Below, piece after piece: positions 43,447 to 54,041 of a stretch of DNA of 64,000 bases. This DNA comes from Clytia hemisphaerica. Its lineage: Eukaryota > Cnidaria > Hydrozoa > Leptothecata > Clytiidae. The first letter of the stretch is position 1. Every line of letters starts with the position of its first letter. The stretch is from assembly GCA_902728285.1 (NCBI GenBank), contig CACVBU010000165.1, positions 159,574 through 223,573 on the forward strand, written 5' to 3'. The notes beneath the pieces are model-generated. The model ran no database searches. It was not told the DNA's origin and saw only the letters and a list, made by a program, of their open reading frames with translations. Made by a program: the position numbers and the translations under genes.

Positions 43447-44165
43447 TAAATCTGAATGTTTTAACAGGTCTGGAACTTGAAAAACTGTATTACTGTTGGA
43501 CGGTTGGATAGCAGAATGGTGAGATGTATCTAATTTTAGTCCCTGCAACATTTTTGTTGACAAGTCTGTGAAATTGTATTTCTTCTTTTCTTCAATAGTA
43601 GTAAAAAGATTCTCACGCCAAACCGACACTCTTATACTGCCTGTTTCATCTACTAAAACACCATGTTTGACTGCAGTTCCAAATTGAGATTTCGACACTT
43701 GTTTGTTGTTCCAATATAACTCAGTAATGACATTAACATGATTAGATTCGATGGTTATTTCTCATATTTTTGTTGTTTTGAGTTCAAACTGAAGATCAGG
43801 GTTATGTTTTTCTTCAACAGCTGTGCTTCCAGATTTATAATTGAAAAAGTATGTGTCTTTACCGTTAGGATTAGTGTCAGTTTTTATATTTTTCAACTTG
43901 ATAGCCTTTCTTTGGGAAATGTCTTGTACAGAAAGCCCAAGTAGCATCACTCTGACGGTTTTTATAGTCTGTTGCAGACGTTTGGATTTTAACATCAATA
44001 TATTGATTGCCACTTTCTTGTGCTGTAATGGTCTGGTCAACACATGTGCCACGTATCCGGTTATAACGATGGATTTTTTGGCGTTTGTTGGACTTTGAAA
44101 TTGTACAGAGAGATTTCTTCTTGGTGGTGTTCGACTAGTGCAGGGGCTTTACGTTTTGTATACAT
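43447..44165 (-). pseudogene. RPA-like gene of the Helentron, distal degenerate copy
   Basis: The start MYTKRKA is at 44165 on the minus strand. Blocks such as ESGNQYIDVKIQTSA, VRVMLLGL, KLKNIKTDTNPNGKDTYFFN and KSQFGTAVKHGVLVDETGS match the other copy (45061-46260) but lie in different frames, so there are at least two frameshifts. The readable part covers the OB-fold region up to HHSAIQPSN and is then replaced by the GA minisatellite, so the zinc-ribbon part is missing. RPA-like single-strand-binding proteins accompany many animal and plant Helitrons and would coat single-stranded DNA during rolling-circle transfer. Confidence 0.75.
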
Positions 44166-44600
44166 TTTTATTAATATGTTGAAATGAGAAAAACAAGTGA
44201 TACTTTTATGGACCTACCTATACAGAACATTGGACATTGAACACAAAATTGAACTCTTTAAAAGCAGAAAAACCTAAAATCTTGAGTCACTATCTGTGAC
44301 AAATGTTGTAAAAGCACTAGATATATTTAATGATAGATTCATTTTTGATTCAGAAGGAAAATTTCAAGACTAATCTACCTCAGCCATCATTTACATGTGA
44401 TATGATGCTATCTTATTTTTATGGAAGAAATTAATTATACAATTTCTCAGATAATGTTTTTGGTTAAAACTAGTCACTAAAATATTTTTCGAAAATCATT
44501 CAAAAGTTTCATTCGAGGCCATATAGAAATAACGAAGAAAGCTTACTAGCTTTTACTGAACATTTTCTCTTTTATTAATAAAAAATATGTTAAGCATAAA

Positions 44601-45045
44601 TTTATCATCGAAATGTCAATCGTATGAAAATCAAGTTTCTTATTAAATGCAAAACAATAAGAATTTACAAGGCAATGTATGATAAACGGTAGCAAAGGAG
44701 TAGCACGTAAATCGTTTTTTAGTCTTTTAATTATTATAAATATCAAAACATATCATCGAAATGTCAATCGTATGGAAATCAAGTTCCTTATTAAATGCAA
44801 AACAATAAGAATTTACAAGGCAATGTATGATAAACGGTAGCAAAGGAGTAGCACGTAAATCGTTTCCTAGTCTTTTAAATAGTCTTTTAATTATTTATAA
44901 ATATCAAAACATATCATCCAAAAGTCAATTGTCTGAAAATCAAGTAAATCATCACACAAATCACACACTAAGGTCAAAATGTCAAATGTCACAAAAATCA
45001 ATTGAATGCAAAACAATAAGAATTTACAAGAAGAAAAGGTAGCAT
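44601..45045. repeat. Three ~150-bp tandem units between the RPA-like copies
   Basis: ATCATCGAAATGTCAATCGT opens units near 44606 and 44752, which are almost identical through GCAAAGGAGTAGCACGTAAA. A third, more diverged unit begins near 44911 (ATCATCCAAAAGTCAATTGT). The last unit lies directly 3' of the proximal RPA-like copy, so the array looks like a duplicated 3' flank, in line with the gene's own duplication. The remaining spacer 44166-44600 holds nothing I can identify. Confidence 0.8.
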
Positions 45046-45060
45046 GTGAAAATATTCAAT

Positions 45061-46260
45061 TCAGTCATTGTTATTTTCATCTGATGGTGAATGTTGAACC
45101 AATTCCATTTTTTCGGACATGAGACATGGTTCAGCGCTTTTCGTGTTAAGTTTAGTAATTTCGATCAATTTCAATTCTTTGGAATTGTACTTAATCCTGA
45201 TATTTTCAAGCACTAAAATTTCCTCTTCCAAACTTTCTGGATTGTCGTTGTAAACATCTTTAAAAAAAGATTTAAGTACTTCACTGTCACAAAATAAAGA
45301 TGTTTGATTTTGGTTTATAGAAAATTCAATTGTTCCTTGAATTACTGTTTTCAACCGCTTCACCTGTTGGAGACGTTGACATGTTGGGTTAACGCATCGA
45401 ACGAATTTGCTGTTAAAATCTTCAACAGCAATTTCATAGTCGCAATTGGCTTGATTACATAGACGCACTTTTCGAAGTTGAACAGAATCGATGTCCGGAT
45501 AATCATGACTTTTCACATTACTTGGAACTGTAGTTGAATGGACAGTCATATCTGGGACGGGGAAATCTATGTTGACATCAGAAGGCTGGATTGCGGAATG
45601 GTATGTCGTCTCAAGCTTTAAACCATAAAACATCTTTGTGGTTAGATCAGTGAAAACATAATTTGTTTTCTATTTTATAGTGGTAATAAAATTTTGGCGC
45701 CAAACTGAAAACCTGATTTGTCCAGTCTCATCTACAAGCACCCCGTGTCGTACGGTCTTGCCGAATTGCGATTTCGATTCTTTTTCGTTCCAATAAAGTG
45801 CAGCCACAACATTGACATTATTGGATTCAATTGTAATGTCTGAAATTTTGGTCGTTGTAAGCTTTTTAAATCGAAAGTCCGGGTCGTGTTTTTCAACTGA
45901 AATTTTACTTCCCGTTTTAAAATTGAAAAAAAAGGTTTCGTTACCAGTGCTTGCATTCGAATCGATTTTAATGTTTTTCAATTTAACGGTTTTACCATAG
46001 TTGTCTCTAAAAATTGTTTGACATGGTAGACCAAGGAGCATCACTCGTACCGTTCGGTATTGGTCGTCCGATGTTTGAATCTTAACGTCGATATACTGGT
46101 TTCCGGATTCAGAGGCGGTGATAATTTCTCCAACGTGGGCAACATATCCTGTCATATCAACGGATGATCATATTGGACTATGAAATTGTAAAGCCAAATT
46201 TCTCTTTGGTGGTGTTTTGCCTGCACTAGGACTTTGTTCTGCCTTTCGTTTTGAATACAT
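45061..46260 (-). pseudogene. RPA-like gene of the Helentron, proximal copy with two in-frame stops
   Basis: The start MYSKRKAEQSPSAGKTPPKR (an NLS-like basic N-terminus) is at 46260. Coding sense runs in one frame to TAA near 45061 apart from TGA at 46170-46168 and TAG at 45672-45670. Domains: an OB fold (GEIITASESGNQYIDVKIQT, KLKNIKIDSNASTGNETFFF), a second OB region (KSQFGKTVRHGVLVDETG, IRFSVWRQNF) and a zinc ribbon (CNQANCDYEI ... FVRCVNPTCQ). This is the DBD-A/B/C order of RPA70. Predicted role: single-strand DNA binding in Helentron replication. The other copy has a sense codon in place of the TAG, so the stop is a later mutation. Confidence 0.8.
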
Positions 46261-48761
46261 TATTTATTTCTATTAATCTAAAATATGATAGATAGCTTAG
46301 TAGTCAAATTTAATAAGTTTAAATAATTTACTAAGAACAATCAACAACAATACAAAAAGATTTAGGAAACCATATTTTTCCAAAATTTGAACTACGTCCA
46401 TCTACTCCAGGTTCTTCCACCCTTCTGAAAAGTTTTTTAATAACTGAAACAAAAAAGAGTCACTCGCAGTCCATATCATTATCTATTCGTAAAAATAGCG
46501 TGGTTCTTTTATTAAAGTTAATTTATGCAATGATTCCTTTTGTTATTGCAAAGAGAACATACAAATTAAATAAATTATTTTTCAAAAAGAAAAAGCACAA
46601 AAGAAAAAGCACAATCACCATTTCTATTGAAAAGAAGACGCATGTGTTTTCTCACTTGTAGGCTAGATGTTGCATAACTATGAAAAAAAACACACAAGTA
46701 CAACAAGATAATAGACATTGGTCCACCTGTTCTATATTGCATAACTTGAAAAGAGAGTAAAGGTCGAAATGCCGAAGAAGAAGATATACGTATTTTATGT
46801 TGCGTAATCTTTAAATTGAAACGTTACAATGGAACACAAGGGTAAAGTTACAAAAAAGTTACGTGTCTTATGTAACTGTATGAAATTGCAAATAAAAAAA
46901 AGTTACAGTGGCCCAGCTGCTTAATGTTGCACACTTTTTAAAAAAGAGCAAAGGTCAAAATGCGGAAGAAGAGACACGTGTGTCATAGCGAAAATTATTG
47001 GATAATTGAAAGATAAATTGCGTAAAAACAAAACTGTTATGTTACGTAAATCGAAGATCTTTCTGTTCGAGTTTCTGGTTACGTCCCAAAACGAACGGAC
47101 TACACGTTTTTTTTATTAGAACCCAGTTTATAAGAACATTGAGGCTGAAATTCGTCAAAAAATTAAGAACATCCTAAGAACATGCACAGCCCCAGTTTGG
47201 AAAAAAAATGACAAGAAACTACAATATTTTCCTCTTTTCAAGCAGTTTTAACCCAAATCGAGAGTCAAATATTATCCAAATTGTACCAATTTTAAGTGTT
47301 CTTTATTTTGCATGATGTTGTCGATTTAGAGTAGTCTGAAAAATTAAGAACGCATTTAAGAACATTTTAGGCTGAAAATTGCTGAAAATTGCTAAATAAA
47401 TAACCCGGGGGGCAGTGGGTTTACCAACTGACGGTATGTGCGGCGAAAAAATACTCTTTTAGAATCGCACCCTTACAGTGCAGAAAAAAATCGGTTAAAT
47501 TCGTACCCTTGCAGTGCATTTTTTCAAATTTTAAGCTCTTTTAGAGCAAAAAAAATCAACATTTTCGAGCAAAAATTTGCAACTTTTCCCAGATTTGCTG
47601 AAATTTCCACCCTTACAGTGCATTTATCAAAAGTCCACCCTTACAGTGCATTTCTGATATTTTGAAAAACATACCCTTAACCGCCGCACATACCCGTCGG
47701 TCAATTTGACTGACTGCCCTCCCCCCCCCCGGGAAAAATAAGCAAATCCAGGCTCAGCCAAATTTTAGGTGTTCTAGTAAAAAAAAAACGTGTACAGTAT
47801 TTGGAAATGCTTGATCGATGTAAATTCTTATATTAAATTAAATGATTGATGTAAAGATTTTTTTTAACTAATTAAAAAATCCAAGGTCAAAATTCAAGAC
47901 TAGTGTCTTCAATTTAAAAATCATTCATAGAACCAATTTTTGTTACTAGCCTAACAGAAAAATGGGCACGCTTTTAATTTTTTTTTAATGTTATTGAGCA
48001 GTAAAATCAATATCGTGAATTTAAATATTTCAAAAATTAATTATAGTGCTAATTATATATAATTATGCAATACTGTAATTGGGGTAAGATATAATCAAAC
48101 ATTTGTAGCTCCACAAACAAGATTAAAATATTAAACAAATCAAATCAAATGATCCGAAACGAAAAACTGTTTTTTACTAAAGTTTCTATAAAAAAAGATC
48201 AAATTAGGGTCAGTTTCAAATGCACAGGAAAGATATTCAAAGAAAACCTACTTTAACTTTCTTTTGTCTATGATGCTAATTTACAAAAAAAATATTGAAA
48301 AGTTCAATGATTCAATCACAAGGAAATCTCAGAAGATCTCGGAAAACCTACCCTTAAGGGTGGCACACGCCAGATAATTTGAAATAGACTTTAAATTAGA
48401 CATTTAAAATCTATTGTTCTCAGCTCATATTTTCAATTTTGTGCTAAAAATCAAAGAATGTTTCGGACCAAATTATATTGACACATTAATCAATCATTCA
48501 GAAATAAAACTGAAGTAAAAATAACGTTGTAATTTTCAGTTTTTCTTTTCATCATAGATCGGGGAGAGTGTCGGGATAGAGGATAGGGAAGGGGATAGGC
48601 AGAAACAAGCTATTCACAAATTCAATAAACAGTATACTATTAACAGACTTCATAGATACATTTTTTAATTTAACAAATAACAAAAATAAAAATACACTCC
48701 TATCTTAATTAATACAGTATCTATATACTATAATTAAAATCACAATTATGAAAAAGAAAAT
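46261..48761. other. Spacer between RPA-like gene and Rep/helicase gene
   Basis: No gene is recognised. Two diverged ~200-bp repeats around TTGCATAACTTGAAAAGAGA and AAGGTCGAAATGCCGAAGAA span 46640-47000. A MITE lies at 47407-47730. The rest is plain AT-rich sequence. The helicase/endonuclease gene's own tail ends at 48762. Confidence 0.4.
47407..47730. mobile_element. ~324-bp MITE with G-run/C-run ends
   Basis: The left end GGGGGGCAGTGGG and right end GGGCAG preceded by a G run (reverse complement) are inverted. ACGGTATGTGCGGCG on the left and CGCCGCACATACCCGTCGG on the right extend the inversion. CACCCTTACAGTGCA recurs four times inside (47469, 47504, 47609, 47637). Both ends sit in CCCGGG. 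It is related to the repeat at 2-288. Confidence 0.7.
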
Positions 48762-51276
48762 CTAAGATTTTGGAATGACATCAACAAAAATAGAAAAGTG
48801 ATCGCTGTAAGGTGATGGCATCCACTTAGCAGGGTTGTTGCAAATTTCCGTCGATGTGGGTCGGGTATTGACAGCGTTGATGAAAAATGTCTGGTGGCAA
48901 GACTTCATTTAGGTCATCTTTGTTATCATGCAAATTGAAATCGCCAAGAATGAGAGTTGAGTACTCTGCTGCATCGAATTGTTCTCGAAGTTGATCAAGT
49001 TCAATCTGAAGCGATTGTATGAATAAAGGAATAGAGCTAGTTGGAGGTCTGTAAACCAATACGATGAAAAATAGTGAGTTGTTTAAACTGACCAAAACTG
49101 GAAGCAGTTCAATATCACTTACAGTGTCCAACCTCTTCATGATTTTCACTTGTGTCGTATCATAACTGATAGCCAAACCATGTTCAGTTTTTTTATGGAT
49201 GGTTGTCCAAGTTTGTAGTTCTGGATTGTCATCTAATCTCTTTCTAATGTTAGTGCCAGTCTCTGTAAAACATAGTAAGCAACATCTTGATGTGTGAATA
49301 CTATCTGATAGAAAATGTTCAATATGTAAGTTCCATGATCTTATGTTAAATAAACATAAAGTCGCGTCTTTCATTTCTTCCAATGGATGTAATATTGATA
49401 GGACCTTATTTGCTACTTTGGCCTTTTTATTGACAACAACATGTTTCTCAGGATTGAAATTCAATAAGCAAATCCTTTCACTCGAAGTTGCACGTGAAAG
49501 ACAAGTGTAAAGTAATCCTGGTCCAACTGGTGCTAATCCTTTACCACTTCTTGTCGATTGATCTAGATCTCCACTGGCGTATTCCAATGTACTTCCTTGC
49601 GCTTTATGAATGGTAGTTGCAAATGCAACAATCAATGGAAATTGCTTGCGTGTTACTGAAATATTATCTTTTATCCTAAATGTCAAAGTTTCAGGCAAAA
49701 TTGGAACACACGTTTTTAATTCACCCCGATATCTAGAGTCTTTTAATTTGTTACCTGCGGAAGGGTTGTCAAATTGAACCAGTATCAATCCTGATGGTTT
49801 GTTATCTCTAATGCCTTGAATATATTTTACAATCCCTGTTGATCCATTTACCAATTTGTCCTCTATATCTTTGTTAATGGTTAGCATGACTCTGGCTCCA
49901 ACACAAAATGTCACTTCTTTTGGTAGTCCTGCAGTTTCATTGATCGGGACATTTTTGTTCAAGGTTACTTTTGATCTTGATTCATCTTTTGCAATAGAGG
50001 TATGTTTATTGCGATAATCATCACACCTTCTCAAGGACATGTCATTCTGTTGGTCTTTCAAATGATTTGTTAGATACATTTTCATAAAATTCTCAGGCCA
50101 TTCAGTCGTGTCAGTATGTTCAAATGACTTGATTTTTTCAACATCAACAGTGGTGTGATTACCCTCTCGTAGTCTATTTAGTAGAGCTGCAAATTCTGAA
50201 TCCCCACTCTGTCTAACAATCTCATCCAATTCATAAAGTGAAAACTCTTCCCACGCATAATTGAAAGGTTTAGGCTCGTAAATAGAATCTTGGCCAACAG
50301 GGACTAGTTGAAAGAAATCTCCAATGAATAATATTGATACACCACCAAAAGATTCTACATAGTTTTCTTTGACTTCTTGCAGCCTTATATTTAAATCATT
50401 AAAACTTTTATCTCCTATCATCGAAATTTCATCGACAAATAACACTTTTAAATACTTGTACTTTTTTCTCAAAATGTTCATCTCATCCCCATTTAACTTC
50501 TTCTTAACGAAAAAAGCTCCCTTCCCGTATATGGGTAATTTAAAAGCAGAATGAAGAGTAGTTCCATCAATATTTGCTGCAGCTTTTCCAGTGGATGCAG
50601 TGACAAGAACAGAAGGCTCTTTGTCATAGTTTTGTCCTGGTTCTTTCAAAATCTTTTTCAGTTGTTCAGTTAATATCTTGACCAAAAAGCTTTTTCCTAC
50701 ACCTGCCCCACCACTTAATAAAAGTCTAAATGCATTCGGTTTCTCTAGAAGTGGATTTGTCTCAGCTAGTTTAAGAGCGATGACATACTTGAAGAGGTAG
50801 TTGAAAAAGTTTCGTTGCTTTTCATTGAAGTTAGAGCACATGTTGTAAAATAGGTCAAGTGGCATATCGGGATTCCGTTGAGCTGTTGTAAATGGTACTG
50901 AGGAAGGCACGTTTATATCATCATTGCCGTCATTTTCATTATCCAAATCTATTAAATCAGAATGAATCATACCATAGTCAAAATCATCTTCATCTTCACT
51001 GCTATTTTCTGAATCAGAATTATCATAAATAGGCACATCATTAATATCAATATCATCTTTTCTGCTGAAGTTAATATCATGTTTTAAAATATTTGGCATT
51101 ATTTCATCTTTTATCTCAGTGAATTTTTCCTCAAATGTTGCAAAACTTCCTTTAATAGCATCTTCATTTTCCCAGGGCATGTAAAGTTGGAGGAGTACCA
51201 AGAAGTATTCTTCTCTATTTTTAAGTTTACTGACTTTATGGTAACGCATCACGCAGGGGCGACTTCTCTTTTTCAT
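48762..51276 (-). pseudogene. Helentron PIF1-like helicase and EEP endonuclease
   Basis: The main frame is 51276-48826 (816 codons). The opening RSRPCVMRYHKVSK ... YMPWENE is the junction that in intact Helitrons continues from Rep, so M1 here is probably internal. Helicase motifs: Walker A at 188-196 (GGAGVGKS), Walker B near 278-286 (FVDEISMIG), GDFFQLVPVG near 318, HKAQGST near 560 and CLSRATS. From about residue 640 an endonuclease/exonuclease/phosphatase-like domain follows (LCLFNIRSWN, CFTETGTN, LILGDFNLH). The frame ends early at 48826. SPYSDHFSIFVDV, the expected end of the EEP domain, lies just downstream in another frame and ends at TAG 48762, so a small deletion with frameshift damaged the endonuclease. 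Confidence 0.85.
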
Positions 51277-51338
51277 TTTTCCTATTCCATTTTTTAATGT
51301 GATATTTTTGGGTAATCTGATTGAGTTTTCATGAGTAT

Positions 51339-54023
51339 CTAATTCATCATCTGTTTCATTTTGTTCTTCATCGTCTTCATTTTGTTTTGGATAAGTATAT
51401 GTGGTTGGAAATCAGCATAACACATATGTTTTAACTTATTTGGACGATTTTGGTACTTGTCAACCATATTCTTCTTGTACACATTTTTTGATTCGGATTC
51501 AAGTTTGGCTAGGTCAGAGGGACTTTTCAACATTCTAACGCGCTTCTCTTTTGGTCCAGTTGGAATGTACACTGTGTCAATATTCGAGGTTCTCATTTTA
51601 AGAGAAAGTGTTCTTTTAATAGCTTCGTGAGTTGACACTTCACGCTTTGTCAAGAAAACATTTCCTATTGCACGCAGTTTATCTTTAACAGCTTTTCCAG
51701 TTGCTTCTTTATGTGCCTTTTTCATAAGTTCGCTCATATTGCGTTCCGGTTTGCACATATAGGAAGTAATATATGCCAAAACTGCATACATATTTGTGAC
51801 GTACTGGATATTCATGTTAGACTGTAAAAGGCTAATCATAACAGTATTGTACGGGCCAATATTGGTTTCATTCGGCGTTCTCTTGTAAATCACGGTAAGT
51901 TTTTTCTGAACTTTATTCAAAGCAGAAAAGTATTCACTTCTGGTAAGATCACAAGACAACAATAAATCATCAAGAGTAACATTTTGGAGATCAGCGCTAC
52001 AGCTATTGATTTGATCAAGAACTTTATCGAGAACTCTTTTGCATTGTTTATACTCATTTTTATCGATCTGTTCACCCCGAATAATTCGAGTTTCTTTGCA
52101 TGGGGGCCAAGGAGCTTTAAATCTACATCGCGAACCCTTTTTCTTTCTACATGTCGTAGTATGGTGATGTTTTTGAACCGTGTTAACTAAATCGTGTAAT
52201 TTAGGAAATTCTCCTTTATCAGGTAGTGAGCAGGTGATGTATTTATCAATGAAATAAACAACTTCCTGATCGTTACTGCTGTCTTTCTCATTGATTTGGG
52301 GAGCATCTTTAATATATACTTGTGCATGAACGTGCTCTAGTCCGGTTCGATGTTGAAACTCCCTTCGATCATCATAATTCAAAATCTGTCCAATAGGATG
52401 CATTCCGCTCATAAGCATTTTAGGAAACACTTTATTGAAAATATGGTCAATTTGTCTAGCTACTGTAACAGGATTCCTTTTGAAGTATTTAAGTTTTTCA
52501 CTCCAGTCCATTTTATTTACGTCCTCATCAGTTAGATTTTCGCGATATTGCGTAGCAACAACTTTTACAATGTTAGTCCATTTAAACAAAGCTGCTGTCC
52601 AAGTAACAAAAAAGGTACTAACTCCAAAAACCCTGCATTTGGCTAAAACATCTAACATCATATTATGACACCATTGAGGGGTTCCTCTTATGTTCTTGAA
52701 AGAGTTTTGAAAAATTTGGTCATCACTAATCATTTGTCTAATGTTATCAGGATTTCTTAATCTTCCTGCAGTTATATCACCTTGAAAATGTTTTTGTTGT
52801 GAAAAGCTAATCGCACTGGCAACGTTCGAACTTTCAGTCCAATGTAATGCATTGAAAATATATTGTGGATCTGAAGCAAATCTATCATCAGAAGATTTCA
52901 ATCTCGCATGGGCGTATTTTATTGGAGTAATTTTTCTTTCTCTTGGCGAATTGAAATAATTCTTTGCATCGGGGTTATGGCCTGGAAAAGCTAGAGCTTC
53001 CCAATCAGGTTCTGAATAAAAAGAGACAGGAATTTCATTTTCACAGGGGGCAATATTGACAATTTGATCAGAAGATATTTCAGATGATAGAGACTGCCTG
53101 TGAGCAATTTCGACAGCTTCATTTGACGAAATCATTGCCCCGTCTATGTTATACAATAAGGTTGGCTGTGAGGAACCTTTATCACTTATTTGTTTTTCAA
53201 GATCATTATCATTACCTTCGATGTTATCATCACTATCACTTTCATCATCCTGAGGCTTTGCATTCTTATCCGTCAAAAGTCTCCACAATTCTGGATCTGA
53301 TCGCAAACTTTCGTCTTCCCATTTTGAATTTGGTACAACATTTTCATAGAATTTATTTATTTCGACTAATTTTTCTAATGCTTTAGCGACAGAAGCGGGA
53401 CGGATGTTTTGCTTATTAACGGAACTTTTATCTGTTAGTCGTCTTTTCAAAGCAAGTGATATCAAAAACTCGTCACTGCAAACTCTAGGTAATATATTCT
53501 GAATTTTATCTAAATTTGCCGGTACCATGACACATTGTCCTTTCAAACCTTGTTGTCCACCTTTGTGCTTTGGAACTATGAACATGAAAGGGATAATTTG
53601 TGAAACAAGCATCATTTCTATCGGACATAAATCTTGTAATTCAGGTATTTGAGCTGACAGCTGAAGATTATTAGCTTGAGCTTGAACAGGTAATATATCT
53701 TTTTTTATTGCTTTATCGCATGAATAGCAAATCCAATAACTCTTTTCCGGGTCACAATCTTTATTTGAAATATCACATTTTTCAAAAATCGCAAACTCTT
53801 CATATTCCTTATGGAGAAAGTTCTTACCATTTCCTTTATATTCCCACTTAATGCAAATGTGACACTTATTTGTCGGACCTTCTTTTATTGCAGAATCAAA
53901 ATTTTGTTTCAAAATTTCAAACGCTTTAGTTAAAGTTATTGATGGATCAACCATACTAGCATTTTGAACTTTTTCAAACTCCTTTTGTTGTTGTGCTGTA
54001 TTAAAACTTCGGTAATCTTTCAT
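51339..54023 (-). pseudogene. Helentron Rep (HUH, two-tyrosine) protein
   Basis: Eight hundred and ninety-four codons. Residues 54-190 contain Cys pairs (CHICIKW, CYSCDKA) and a DUF6570-like region (CPIEMMLVSQIIPFM). The Helitron-like N domain is near 365-405 (YAHARLKSSDDRF). Rep motif 1 is near 472 (FVTWTAALFKW), the HUH motif is H564-V-H566 (GLEHVHAQVY) and the two catalytic tyrosines are Y751 and Y755 (LAYITSYMCKPE). The protein would nick and join DNA for rolling-circle transposition. The frame is continuous 5' with the USP-type gene apart from one TGA (54044-54042), and it is lost 3' by a single-base shift near 51400, after which acidic coding sense (EDDEEQNETDDELD) leads into the helicase. 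It is therefore part of a larger broken gene. Confidence 0.85.
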
Positions 54024-54041
54024 TTTTTCCCGAGCAGATTT

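Noticed and set aside
43024-43698. Long frame encoding Ser/Leu/Pro repeats on the minus strand (and an Arg/Gly/Glu frame on the plus strand)
   Set aside because: Both are products of reading through the GA minisatellite. Only the part above 43446 is real RPA-like sequence.
46168-46170. Selenocysteine or programmed read-through at the TGA in the RPA-like gene
   Set aside because: A second stop (TAG at 45670-45672) in the same gene and frameshifts in the sister copy make decay the simpler reading.
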